Below, one piece after another: positions 14,806 through 23,241 of a DNA stretch of 24,352 nucleotides. The position numbers were made by a program, and so were the translations under genes. The first letter of the stretch is position 1, and the number at the start of each line of letters is the position of its first letter. The DNA comes from CAZUQP01 sp964484285. GTDB taxonomy: Bacteria; Pseudomonadota; Gammaproteobacteria; DSM-16500. The notes under the pieces are model-generated. The model was not told where the DNA came from, did not search any database, and saw nothing but the letters and a program-made list of their open reading frames with translations. Location: contig CAZAEO010000019.1 of the NCBI GenBank assembly GCA_964484285.1, positions 1 through 24,352 of the forward strand. Direction: 5' to 3'.

Positions 14806-15432
14806 ATGTTAAACGCTGCCACTACGAATGCTATTTCAAATGGACTTCACGCATCGGCTCTATTACTTTATTTTTTAGGCGCCCTGTATCACTATCTAAA
14901 AAAAGACCCCCATTTTCCCCTCTTGGTGATTTTAGCTTTTTTAACTTTATTTGTTCTGAAAGTACTAGGCGTCTACGTACATTATAGCGCTTCACATTCG
15001 GATATTATCCCAAGCTGGATAGCAATTAGCTTATCTGCCATTATGTTGAATTACCTTATCGTACAAGCCTTAGATATGCCAGACCCTATGAGAGCATTAT
15101 GTATGTTTCTCTTTTTAATATTTTCGTATCTTTTTATCGTTGATAGCGATGGCGGTCGTAATTTTCTTTTCATTTACATCGCCATTCCTAGCTTGTTCGT
15201 TTACCTAGTTGCCGCGTTCTACTCGGCTTCCCTGTTAAGAACGGGTTTTTTGATGATTGTTTTCTCTAACATCATTTGGATTGCGACACGTCATATCGAA
15301 AACTCTATACTTGGCCATGAAATACCTGTTGCTTATCGATATGATAATGATCTTTATCACTTACTCTTAATTATTTCTACTTTTATCATTTATAAAGCGA
15401 CTGTTAAAACAGGCTGGAGAAATTGGCGATAA
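14806..15432 (+). CDS. Multi-pass membrane protein of unknown function
   Basis: The 208-residue product is about seven closely packed hydrophobic helices with short loops. Polar residues are held within or beside helices: H15 and H28 near the N-terminus, SDGGRN in the middle, RHIEN, and a final YDNDLYHLLLIIS. Buried histidines and aspartates of this kind occur in metal-dependent membrane hydrolases of the CREST type, but I cannot assign it to a family. AAGGAA lies six bases before the ATG. It has its own promoter and a possible operator (14725-14767), and it ends two bases from the convergent DUF924 gene. Confidence 0.75.
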   Translation: MLNAATTNAISNGLHASALLLYFLGALYHYLKKDPHFPLLVILAFLTLFVLKVLGVYVHYSASHSDIIPSWIAISLSAIMLNYLIVQALDMPDPMRALCMFLFLIFSYLFIVDSDGGRNFLFIYIAIPSLFVYLVAAFYSASLLRTGFLMIVFSNIIWIATRHIENSILGHEIPVAYRYDNDLYHLLLIISTFIIYKATVKTGWRNWR

Positions 15433-15434
15433 CT

Positions 15435-16025
15435 TTATGTTGTTTTTAAAAAAGCAACTTCAGCTTCCGTTGATTTTCGACCTAAAACATGATTGCGTTG
15501 CGGGAAACGACCAAACTCTTTAATTACACGAAAATGCGCATAAGCGTAAGCAAGAAATAATTGATATACTTGAGTAGTTTCAATCATTGAGAGTGAAACC
15601 AAATTTTGAAATAATTTTATGGATTGCTCTTGTCGCTCAGCATCTTCTGCGTGCACGAGCGGCATATAAAAGAAAACGCGCTCAATCAGAGTCAGCGACT
15701 GATCCATACTTTCTTCTAATCCTTGCAAACAAAGCTCTTGGGCTTCTTTATCATACACAAATGCATTAGGTGAATCACGGTAAAAGCTTCGCGAGAACTG
15801 ATCCAACAAGATAATCAGCGCTAGCCTTCCACGAGGCGCCTCTGCCCAGGTATTCAACTCTCCCTTAATTGCTTCGTCATATTCTATTTTAAATTCTTCT
15901 AATAAGCTTAATTTTAATTTCTCATTTTCGCCAAACCATAGATTAGTACGATCACTTGTAGGAAGATCGGCGTGACCCAAATCGCCAAACCAAAAATTTA
16001 AAATTTTATGAATTTTATCCGTCAT
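15435..16025 (-). CDS. DUF924 family protein
   Basis: This is a 196-residue soluble helical protein of the widespread DUF924 family, whose function is not established. Recognisable family stretches are ILNFWFGD at the N-terminus, LALIILLDQFSRSFYRDSPNAF in the middle, FFYMPLVHAED, and the C-terminal FGRFPQRNHVLGRKSTEAE. Family structures are TPR-like alpha solenoids. The length is normal. AAGAGTAAG lies just before the ATG. A Fur-box-like site lies about 100 bp upstream. Confidence 0.92.
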   Translation of the reverse strand: MTDKIHKILNFWFGDLGHADLPTSDRTNLWFGENEKLKLSLLEEFKIEYDEAIKGELNTWAEAPRGRLALIILLDQFSRSFYRDSPNAFVYDKEAQELCLQGLEESMDQSLTLIERVFFYMPLVHAEDAERQEQSIKLFQNLVSLSMIETTQVYQLFLAYAYAHFRVIKEFGRFPQRNHVLGRKSTEAEVAFLKTT

Positions 16026-16120
16026 AATCTTACTCTTTTACCCTTAATAATCAGCATAACACAAAAATTAAGTCTTAAAGGAAACAGGGTATGTTGTCAT
16101 TTTTTCGCAAGAACATGATT

Positions 16121-16139
16121 TAATATGATTATCATGTAA
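16121..16139. promoter_or_regulatory. Fur-box-like palindrome
   Basis: The central 11 bases ATGATTATCAT (16125-16135) equal the core of the 19-bp Fur consensus, and 12 of 19 positions match overall. It overlaps a second inverted pair ACATGAT/ATCATGT (16113-16137). It lies between the transpeptidase stop and the DUF924 start. No iron gene is nearby, so the assignment is weak. Confidence 0.25.
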
Positions 16140-16151
16140 AGATAACTGCTT

Positions 16152-16628
16152 TTATTCTAGCAAAACTCGTGTACGCACAGGGATGAGATTAAACAATTCA
16201 ATAACATCTTGATTGCGCATCCTTATACAGCCTTTTGAAGCAGGAGATCCCATTAAAACATGATCTGGTGAACCATGAATATAAATATATCGTCGCATCG
16301 TATCTACATTACCCAATCGATTTTTACCTACTTCAAGACCGCTTAACCAAAAAATACGACTCAAAATCCAATCACGATCAGGATATTGCAAATATAATTC
16401 TTTAGAAAAGATTTCTCCTGTGGGGCGACGACCAACAAAAACAGTGTTAACAGGAGAGTTATTTCCTATTTTCGCACGAACAATATGCCAACCACGTGGT
16501 GTTTGGCCACTATTCATCACTTCTCCCGCACCATTTTTTCCAGTAGATACGACATATGTTTTAATTATTTCATGCTGTTTAATTACAGATAATTGCTGAT
16601 TTGTAATGTCTACTTTTAAAAAAATCAT
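16152..16628 (-). CDS. L,D-transpeptidase (YkuD domain) without signal peptide
   Basis: YkuD-domain enzymes use a catalytic cysteine to make 3-3 peptidoglycan cross-links or attach lipoproteins. The 158-residue protein is essentially one YkuD domain: H118 in YIHGSP and nucleophile C134 in SKGCIRM, with R136 following, as the family requires. It begins directly with a beta-strand (MIFLKVDITNQQLSVI) and has no signal peptide, although these enzymes normally act in the periplasm. The start overlaps the arginase stop as ATGA, so the two are translationally coupled. The alternative is a cytosolic enzyme of unknown substrate. Confidence 0.9.
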   Translation of the reverse strand: MIFLKVDITNQQLSVIKQHEIIKTYVVSTGKNGAGEVMNSGQTPRGWHIVRAKIGNNSPVNTVFVGRRPTGEIFSKELYLQYPDRDWILSRIFWLSGLEVGKNRLGNVDTMRRYIYIHGSPDHVLMGSPASKGCIRMRNQDVIELFNLIPVRTRVLLE

Positions 16629-17512
16629 GCGTCACCTTTCGTGAAGGCTGTAATTATTTTTGCAATTAATTTTTCTGTCATTTGCGCTGAATCTCGCGAT
16701 GGATCAAACTCAGCTATCTCAACACCTATCAAGCGTGCATCATCTACAAAGAGAGTCAATGCATGGCATAATTCATTTGCCGACAATCCGCCGGGTTCGG
16801 TAACTCCTGTGCCGGGCGCTTCCTTTGGATCTATGCTGTCAATATCGATACTGATTCCGTAGCCTGCGGTATGGTTTGTTACAATTTGAATTGCATCGCG
16901 CAATACGGCAACTAAACCCCGTTGTTTAATTTCATCCATATAAAATACGCGCACGTTTAGTTGATTTAATAGCTGTGCTTCATGTTCCTCATAACTACGT
17001 ACGCCAATCAAACAAACATATTCCGGATGTAATTTAGGAGCATTCCCTGCCAAATGAGTCAGCCTATTTTCGCCGTGCCCTAGCAAACAGGCAAGCGGCA
17101 TACCATGCATATTACCTGACAAAGTCGTTTGTGGTGTATGGCTATCCATATGTGCATCAATCCATATTAAGCCTAGCGGTCCTTGATTTTTTTTAACAAC
17201 AGATGCCCCACTCCACGTACCAATTGCCGACGTATGATCACCACCTAATACCAAAAAAAATTGTTTTTTCTGCACTAACTGCGCAACATCCCGCGCCAAT
17301 TCATTACATAATTCGCCAACCTGAGTTAATGATGACTTAAATGGTTTATGTGCTGTAATCATGGATTGCCAATGCAAATTCAATCCTTGCTCATGTAATG
17401 CAGCAAGATAGGAGGATTGTTGCAGGACAGATGGCCCTTTTGCACTTCCAGGCCCGCCTCCTGCAACATCTGAAGCATAACCTAACACAAAAAGCGTTTT
17501 ATTCATTGTCAT
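16625..17512 (-). CDS. rocF: Arginase
   Basis: Arginase hydrolyses L-arginine to ornithine and urea with a di-manganese centre. The 295-residue protein has the metal ligands in order: H93 in GGDHTSAIG, D119, H121 and D123 in IWIDAHMDSHT, and D223 and D225 in SIDIDSIDP. E268 lies in AEFDP. The N-terminal GYASDVAGGGPGSAKGP matches arginases rather than agmatinases in layout. The agmatinase alternative is less likely because of the length and the SHTP/GNMHGMP stretch. The first ATG, after GAGGATAGGT, is preferred. It overlaps the transpeptidase gene by four bases and diverges from the DAHP synthase gene. Confidence 0.9.
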   Translation of the reverse strand: MTMNKTLFVLGYASDVAGGGPGSAKGPSVLQQSSYLAALHEQGLNLHWQSMITAHKPFKSSLTQVGELCNELARDVAQLVQKKQFFLVLGGDHTSAIGTWSGASVVKKNQGPLGLIWIDAHMDSHTPQTTLSGNMHGMPLACLLGHGENRLTHLAGNAPKLHPEYVCLIGVRSYEEHEAQLLNQLNVRVFYMDEIKQRGLVAVLRDAIQIVTNHTAGYGISIDIDSIDPKEAPGTGVTEPGGLSANELCHALTLFVDDARLIGVEIAEFDPSRDSAQMTEKLIAKIITAFTKGDA

Positions 17513-17576
17513 ACCTATCCTCTGCTCGTTACAATCGACTATTGATTTTTTAGCAAAAATTTAGTTAGTAGCAGCT

Positions 17577-18644
17577 ATGCAAGAATATAATGACATAAGA
17601 ATAGACACACAAAAACTATTAATTAACCCCGCAATACTGTTTAAAAAATTTGCTGTTACTCATATTACGGAAAAAATACAACAGTTTCGAAATACAGCTT
17701 GCAACATTATCACAGGCCAAGATGATCGCCTGCTTGTGGTTGTCGGGCCTTGCTCAATTCATGATGTGATCGCGGCGCAAGAATTTGCCCATAAGCTCCG
17801 CATAGCAGCAAATAATTTTGCCGATGATTTATTTATTATTATGCGTGTTTACTTTGAAAAACCACGTACTACGATTGGCTGGAGAGGATTAATTAGCGAT
17901 CCCCACTTAAACGGTACTTTTGATATTAATCATGGATTAAAAATCGCAAGAAAATTATTAATTGACATTTCTGAATTAAATATTCCTGTTGGCACCGAAT
18001 TCCTGGATACCATCATTCCACGATATTTATCTGATTTAATTTCCTGGAGCACCATTGGTGCACGCACTTCTGAAAGTCAGCTGCATCGAGAATTAGCTTC
18101 AGGTTTAGCAACGCCTGTCGGATTTAAAAATACAACGGATGGTAATATCCAAATTGCCATTGATGCAGCTCATACTGCGCGCTATCCTCATCATTTTCTG
18201 AGTATTGACTATCAAGGCGCACCGATCGTCATCAGCACTAAAGGCAACAATAATTGTCATATTATTTTACGTGGCTCGAATGACAAACCCAATTATTCTC
18301 CTATCCATATCAACAAGGCGATAACCTTATTAAAAAACGCTGATCTCTTACCCTACTTAATGGTCGATTGTAGCCATGGAAACAGTATGAAAAATTACAA
18401 AAACCAAATTATTACTGCAAAATCAGTCGCGGATCAAATCAAGCAAGGTTCATTTGCCATTTGTGGGATCATGTTAGAAAGCAATTTAGTTGCTGGCAAT
18501 CAACGCTTAGAAAATAATTTAACATTAAAATATGGGCAAAGCATTACAGATGAATGTATTTCATGGGAAGAAACATTGCCCTTATTCACTGAACTAGCAA
18601 CCGCTATACGCCAGCGTCGTCTAAAAAAATGCAACCCGTGTTAA
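17577..18644 (+). CDS. aroG: 3-deoxy-7-phosphoheptulonate synthase, class I (AroF/G/H type)
   Basis: This enzyme condenses phosphoenolpyruvate and erythrose-4-phosphate, the first step of the shikimate pathway. The 355-residue length and the N-terminus (NDIRIDTQKLLINPAILFKK) match E. coli AroG-type enzymes and support this start, although no clear ribosome-binding site is visible. Metal-binding residues are recognisable: the Cys of VVVGPCSIHD (C59), the His of VDCSHGN, the Glu of GIMLESNL and the Asp of ITDECISW. Substrate motifs YFEKPRTTIGWRG and GARTSESQ are intact. Which aromatic amino acid inhibits it cannot be read from sequence. The stop overlaps the convergent transporter gene by four bases. 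Confidence 0.93.
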   Translation: MQEYNDIRIDTQKLLINPAILFKKFAVTHITEKIQQFRNTACNIITGQDDRLLVVVGPCSIHDVIAAQEFAHKLRIAANNFADDLFIIMRVYFEKPRTTIGWRGLISDPHLNGTFDINHGLKIARKLLIDISELNIPVGTEFLDTIIPRYLSDLISWSTIGARTSESQLHRELASGLATPVGFKNTTDGNIQIAIDAAHTARYPHHFLSIDYQGAPIVISTKGNNNCHIILRGSNDKPNYSPIHINKAITLLKNADLLPYLMVDCSHGNSMKNYKNQIITAKSVADQIKQGSFAICGIMLESNLVAGNQRLENNLTLKYGQSITDECISWEETLPLFTELATAIRQRRLKKCNPC

Positions 18645-19900
18645 TGGAATTCACCATACGCTGTTTCACGCAAAAAACTGGCAGCGTAGCATGCCAGGAT
18701 AGCGCCTGCTACCAAATACATTCCTGGTGCAGACACGTGACCAGTTATTTTTATCAAATAAGCAGCTAACAAAGGCGCTGTACCACCAAAAATAGAATAA
18801 CTGATATTGTAAGCAATCGCCGCTACACTGTAGCGAACTTTTGTCGGCAGCATCTCCAAAACCGTTGCTGTAATAGCACCTTGAAAGCTTGCTGCAAGTA
18901 CAACAAAACATAATTCTGCAACAATATAATTTTGTAACTTGCCTTGCGAAATAAAATAAAATAAAGGATAACTCACAAGAGCAAAACCAGCAGCTGCAAT
19001 GCTTACACTTTTTTTTCTACCCCAACAATCTGACAAATAACCACCTACGGGAACCAACAAAGTCACCATCAATAATCCAAGCATGCTAATCAGGCTGGTT
19101 GTTGCTAAAGGCATGCCTAGATTATTCGCCGCGTATGACGACATAAAAATAAAAATAAGATACGTAATCATTGCACTTAATGCATAAATACCTATCGCAA
19201 TCAAAAGCTCATGTCGATAGGTAGTAAAGACATGTCTGAAAGGAAATTTGACAATTTGCTCATGCGTTACGGCATAGTTAAATAATGCTGCCTCAGGAAT
19301 ACGCTGACGGACAAAATAACCTAGCACACCGGTAAAAATACCCAGCAAAAAAGGAATGCGCCATAACAAATCATGCTGAGGAAATTGCATAATCAACGCC
19401 CCAACCGCAGAACCAAGCAACATGCCTATTCCAGTCATTGACCAAAGCAAAGCGCTCAGAAATCCACGACGCTTGGACGGAACAGATTCAAGCACAAATA
19501 ATGCAGCCCCTATGGATTCTCCACCCACTGATAACCCTTGCATAATGCGCAATAAAATTAACAATACAGGCGCCCATATACCCATCTGGTAATAAGTAGG
19601 CAATAATCCCATACCACACGTTGCAAGAGACATCAGTAAAATAGAATAAATCAATGTTTTCTTGCGACCTCTACGATCACCATAATGCCCAAATAGAATG
19701 GCACCTAATGGACGCACTAAAAATCCTACTGCAAAAATAGCATAGGTAAGTAACATACCAGTCAATTTGTTTTCGTGCGGAAAATATAAACGCGCAAAAA
19801 TAGGTGTAAAAAATGCAAATAATGAAAAATCATACCATTCCAAAATATTACCCATCGATGATGCAACGATTAAACGACCAAAAGAAAACGGTTGCTGCAA
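18641..19900 (-). CDS. MFS transporter, metabolite:H+ symporter (MHS/ProP-like) family
   Basis: This is an inner-membrane secondary transporter of 419 residues with twelve predicted helices. The N-terminus GNILEWYDFSLFAFFTPIFARLYFP and the loop 2-3 motif GHYGDRRGRKK are characteristic of the MHS group that includes ProP, KgtP and ShiA. The second-half motif appears as LSDCWGRKKS. The substrate is not predictable; proline/betaine, dicarboxylates or shikimate are the usual options. It starts at TTG 19900, with GGAG seven bases upstream, which gives the family-typical N-terminus. Confidence 0.9.
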   Translation of the reverse strand: MQQPFSFGRLIVASSMGNILEWYDFSLFAFFTPIFARLYFPHENKLTGMLLTYAIFAVGFLVRPLGAILFGHYGDRRGRKKTLIYSILLMSLATCGMGLLPTYYQMGIWAPVLLILLRIMQGLSVGGESIGAALFVLESVPSKRRGFLSALLWSMTGIGMLLGSAVGALIMQFPQHDLLWRIPFLLGIFTGVLGYFVRQRIPEAALFNYAVTHEQIVKFPFRHVFTTYRHELLIAIGIYALSAMITYLIFIFMSSYAANNLGMPLATTSLISMLGLLMVTLLVPVGGYLSDCWGRKKSVSIAAAGFALVSYPLFYFISQGKLQNYIVAELCFVVLAASFQGAITATVLEMLPTKVRYSVAAIAYNISYSIFGGTAPLLAAYLIKITGHVSAPGMYLVAGAILACYAASFLRETAYGEFH

Positions 19901-20012
19901 GGTAAGCTCCTCTTCTCATTAAAACCAAACGGCAAAAGTATACACACGATCTCATTTCTCTTACAATTGTTTGCATTTAGCTCTAAATCCTCTTTACAAA
20001 GGACAGATAAAA

Positions 20013-21419
20013 ATGAACAAGCAAGAAAATACTAGTTATATAAATAACTTATGGGATACCTCTATTGTCCCTACTTTAATGGACTATATTCGCATTCCCA
20101 ATAAATCACCCTTGTTCGATTCAGATTGGCAAAAACATGGCTATATGGATAAAGCGGTTAAACTCATGACTCATTGGTGTCAACAACAAGCTATTCCTGA
20201 TATGAAACTAGACGTTGTACAACTCGAAGGCCGCACACCGGTTATTTTCATTGAAATTCCAGGAAATTCAGATGATACCATTCTATTGTACGGACATCTT
20301 GACAAACAACCCGAAATGGAAGGCTGGGACACTGATCTTGACCCATGGAAACCGGTATTACGCAACGATAAATTATACGGCCGTGGTGGCGCAGATGATG
20401 GTTATGCCGTATTTGCCTCTCTTGCTGCTATTAAATCACTACACGCGCAAAAATTACCGCATGCACGTTGCGTCATTCTGATTGAAGCATGCGAAGAAAG
20501 CGGTAGCTATGATTTGCCTTACTATATCCAAACACTAGAAAGTCAGATTGACAAACCTAGTTTAATTATTTGTCTTGATTCAGGTTGCGGCAATTATGAG
20601 CAACTATGGGTAACGACATCATTACGCGGAATGATAACAGGGAATTTACAGATTGAAATTCTAAAACAAGGTATCCACTCAGGGATGGGCAGCGGTATCG
20701 TTCCCTCCTGCTTTCTGATATTGCGTCAATTATTAAACCGCGTTGAAAATGAAAATAACGGCGAAATTATTCTCGATGAACTGCTTGTAGATATCCCAAG
20801 TGAACGTATTTACCAAACAAAATTGACAGCAGATGTATTGGGAGAACATATCTATCATGATTATCCTTTTGTAGACAATGCAAAACCCATCACCGCTCAT
20901 TTATCCGAACTCATTTTAAATCGGACTTGGCGTCCAGCCTTATCTGTCATTGGCGCAAAAGGGCTACCCCTACCTGATAATGCAGGCAGTGTCACATTAC
21001 CGAAGCTTACTTTTACATTTTCAATGCGCTTACCCCCTACGTGTAATGCCAAAAACGCAGCAAAAGCACTAAAAACCACTCTAGAAAAAAATCCGCCGTT
21101 TGATGCAAAAGTACAGTTTGAACTAAGCAAAGTTTCTTCGGGTTGGAATGCACCTGCTGAAGCAAGTTGGCTAAAAGACGCAGCAGCAAAAGCGTCACAA
21201 CATTATTTTGGTAAGGATGCTGTTTATATGGGAGAAGGCGGGAGTATTCCATTCATGGGGATGTTAGGCGAAAAATTTCCGCAAGCGCAATTTTTAATTA
21301 CTGGACTCTTAGGCCCTGGATCCAATGCACATGGACCCAATGAGTTTTTGCATATTCCTGCAGGAAAAAAATTGACTTGCTGCATCGCAGAAATCATTGC
21401 AAAACAATTTCAAACATAA
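20013..21419 (+). CDS. M20 family zinc metallopeptidase (dipeptidase-like)
   Basis: This is a 468-residue cytosolic peptidase of the M20 (carnosinase/PepV-like) group. The di-zinc site is visible: H95 and D97 in LLYGHLDKQPE, D128 in YGRGGADDG, general base E161 and E162 in EACEESGS, and D203 in CLDSGCG. A later histidine lies in GSNAHGPNE. The lid/dimerisation domain falls near residues 200-340. I start at ATG 20013, after AAAGGACAG; an in-frame ATG at 19971 lacks a ribosome-binding site and adds 14 non-conserved residues. It probably supplies amino acids from peptides. It converges on the 275-aa gene with a two-base gap. Confidence 0.92.
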   Translation: MNKQENTSYINNLWDTSIVPTLMDYIRIPNKSPLFDSDWQKHGYMDKAVKLMTHWCQQQAIPDMKLDVVQLEGRTPVIFIEIPGNSDDTILLYGHLDKQPEMEGWDTDLDPWKPVLRNDKLYGRGGADDGYAVFASLAAIKSLHAQKLPHARCVILIEACEESGSYDLPYYIQTLESQIDKPSLIICLDSGCGNYEQLWVTTSLRGMITGNLQIEILKQGIHSGMGSGIVPSCFLILRQLLNRVENENNGEIILDELLVDIPSERIYQTKLTADVLGEHIYHDYPFVDNAKPITAHLSELILNRTWRPALSVIGAKGLPLPDNAGSVTLPKLTFTFSMRLPPTCNAKNAAKALKTTLEKNPPFDAKVQFELSKVSSGWNAPAEASWLKDAAAKASQHYFGKDAVYMGEGGSIPFMGMLGEKFPQAQFLITGLLGPGSNAHGPNEFLHIPAGKKLTCCIAEIIAKQFQT

Positions 21420-21421
21420 CC

Positions 21422-22249
21422 TTATTTGCCTCCCATGTTCTTTGGAGTCAGAGGGGATCGCGAACCACTATTATGACGAGGAGGGGTTATAACCATACCA
21501 TGCATGACATTACCATCACTCGTTGAGCGATTATGCGATTGAGTCATTACCTTTAGAAATGAAAAGTCATGTTGTGTTCTTATGTTTCTTGACAATCGTC
21601 GTTGTTTTGCTTTTTCTACAGAATTTGTGGAAGATAAAACGATATTGATATTTTTTTCTATAAAAACACTACCATCAAATATTGATAATGATGGTGGTCT
21701 TACATCCTTGAGCTCTCTTGTTCTCCTTCCTGAGCTATCTTGATTATTTTCTTTATTTATTTCTTTGACTTCTGTTAGCGAAGAATTTTGTAAATATTTT
21801 TGATAACACTCATTATTACAACATACTGATGAACATTGTTTTCTTTTCTCTGCTAAATTTTCATTTCCATTTCCTGTGCCAAAAAGTTGAGAAATGATTA
21901 ATGTCATACCCTGTTGTTCAACCTGTTTTATAAGGTCAGGAACGATACATCGATTCTGTCCGCTAAAACAACAATTAAATTCACAACTTATAATAACTCT
22001 TTGATTGCTTTCCTTTGCTTGCTTTAACTGTGCATTCAACCATTTTAATAATACTTTAAATCCTTCATCCCCTGACGTTGTATAGTTATATTGTTCAGAA
22101 TATTTTTCAATTTGACAATCAGGGTGATTTTTATTCATCTTTTTAATAGCTATTGCTGAACTGATTTTATTATGTGTAAAAACCAAAACACGCACGGATG
22201 GAATAGTTTTCAGACTATCATTTCTAACTTCTGCTCTTGGCATCGCCAT
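21422..22249 (-). CDS. Unknown cysteine-rich protein, possible effector
   Basis: This 275-residue protein matches no family I recognise. Residues 18-125 alternate strands and helices in a way that recalls a receiver or Rossmann-like fold (VRVLVFTHN, then a helix, VIISCEF, MTLIISQLFG), but the phosphoacceptor acidic residues are missing. Nine cysteines (45, 89, 93, 94, 101, 139, 143, 144, 148) cluster in two groups that could bind metal. The C-terminal 100 residues are basic and low in order, ending in RSPLTPKNMGGK. There is no signal peptide. Two ATGs six bases apart are possible starts, with no strong ribosome-binding site. A PmrA-box-like repeat lies 53-67 bp upstream. Confidence 0.7.
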   Translation of the reverse strand: MAMPRAEVRNDSLKTIPSVRVLVFTHNKISSAIAIKKMNKNHPDCQIEKYSEQYNYTTSGDEGFKVLLKWLNAQLKQAKESNQRVIISCEFNCCFSGQNRCIVPDLIKQVEQQGMTLIISQLFGTGNGNENLAEKRKQCSSVCCNNECYQKYLQNSSLTEVKEINKENNQDSSGRRTRELKDVRPPSLSIFDGSVFIEKNINIVLSSTNSVEKAKQRRLSRNIRTQHDFSFLKVMTQSHNRSTSDGNVMHGMVITPPRHNSGSRSPLTPKNMGGK

Positions 22250-22301
22250 ATTCTAAGTCTCGGGAAAATAACAACATGCTCAAAATATTACCAAAAAAAC
22301 A

Positions 22302-22316
22302 TTAAAAAATTATTAA
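22302..22316 (-). promoter_or_regulatory. PmrA-box-like TTAAT repeat upstream of the 275-aa gene
   Basis: The minus strand reads TTAATAATTTTTTAATGTT: two TTAAT half-sites 11 bp apart, each with T three bases further on, as in the PmrA element TTAATatT-N2-c-TTAATatT. A -10-like TATTTT follows about 14 bases later. The surrounding DNA is very AT-rich, which raises the chance of coincidence. Confidence 0.4.
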
Positions 22317-22402
22317 ATTTATATAACTTATTGAAATAAAACCACATTAGCAATGGATATTCCTCTTGAGAGAAAGGCGCAATAAGAGCGGTTGCTCGGA
22401 TT

Positions 22403-22481
22403 AGTGTTTGAACCTAAATTCGGCAGTTGTAACCTGCTGCGAAGGTCTACTGCACTGAATTTAGGTTGAACGACAGACACT
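22403..22481. repeat. nested inverted repeat downstream of the SDR gene
   Basis: AACCTAAATTC (22411-22421) pairs with GAATTTAGGTT (22457-22467). Inside, GCAGT (22423-22427) pairs with ACTGC (22449-22453), and outside, AGTGT (22403-22407) pairs with ACACT (22477-22481). The resulting stem-loop lies eight bases after the SDR stop. It has no T-tract, so it is either a factor-assisted terminator, a stable mRNA 3' end or a dispersed palindromic repeat. Confidence 0.6.
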
Positions 22482-22488
22482 ACAAAAA

Positions 22489-23241
22489 TTAATTAATGAT
22501 TTCCCCGCCATCGACTACAAAATTTTGTCCCGTAATAAAACTAGACTCATCAGATGCTAAAAATAAAGCTAAATTTGCCACATCGCTTGGTTTTCCCAAA
22601 CGACCCAAAGGAATTTCTTCCAGCATGCGTTTCATTTCAGTGCGACTTGCAGCAAATGCTTCTTCATTAAAAATATTACCGGGCTCAATGCTATTTACGT
22701 TAATATTATGTCTTGCTAATTCTAGTGCGGCAGTACGCATTAATCCATTCATTCCTGCTTTCGAAGCAGCATAATGTGAGAAACCAGGAAACCCAATTTT
22801 TTCACCCGCGATTGAAGAAATAAAAATAATTTTGCCATAATCTTGTTTCCGCATCATGGTGGTAACTGCTTTCAACACAATAAATGATCCCGTTAAATTG
22901 GTTTGAATCACTTGCTGCCAATCTTGCACACGCATCCTCTCAATGGTATGCATAGGAAAAATCGCCGCGTTCTGTACAACCACATCAATCTGACCGCAAG
23001 TAGAAATGATTTGCTCTATTGCATACTTTATAGAGCTCTCCTGAGCAATGTCAGCTTGTATATAATCAGCCACTCCCCCTGTATGCGAAATTTCAGCGAC
23101 CGTTTGCATTAGCTTTGCTATGTCACGCCCCAAAATAAAAACTTGCGCACCCTGCTCTGCAAACAATTTTGCAATTTCTTTCCCAATCCAACTTCCGCCG
23201 CCTGTAATAATTGCGATTTTATCAGCCAGTCGTTGACTCAT
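22489..23241 (-). CDS. Short-chain dehydrogenase/reductase (SDR, FabG-like)
   Basis: This is a classical 250-residue NAD(P)-dependent oxidoreductase. The cofactor motif is TGGGSWIG at residues 13-20. The NNAG motif is present as QNAA (90-93), the structural Asn is N115, and the catalytic Ser-Tyr-Lys are S143 (FISSIAG), Y157 and K161 (YAASK). The C-terminus ends SSFITGQNFVVDGG, typical of the family. The substrate is unknown; fatty-acid, sugar or polyol reductases share this layout. GGGA lies about seven bases before the ATG. The start overlaps the end of the EamA gene by 20 bp, so they form an operon. Confidence 0.92.
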   Translation of the reverse strand: MSQRLADKIAIITGGGSWIGKEIAKLFAEQGAQVFILGRDIAKLMQTVAEISHTGGVADYIQADIAQESSIKYAIEQIISTCGQIDVVVQNAAIFPMHTIERMRVQDWQQVIQTNLTGSFIVLKAVTTMMRKQDYGKIIFISSIAGEKIGFPGFSHYAASKAGMNGLMRTAALELARHNINVNSIEPGNIFNEEAFAASRTEMKRMLEEIPLGRLGKPSDVANLALFLASDESSFITGQNFVVDGGEIIN

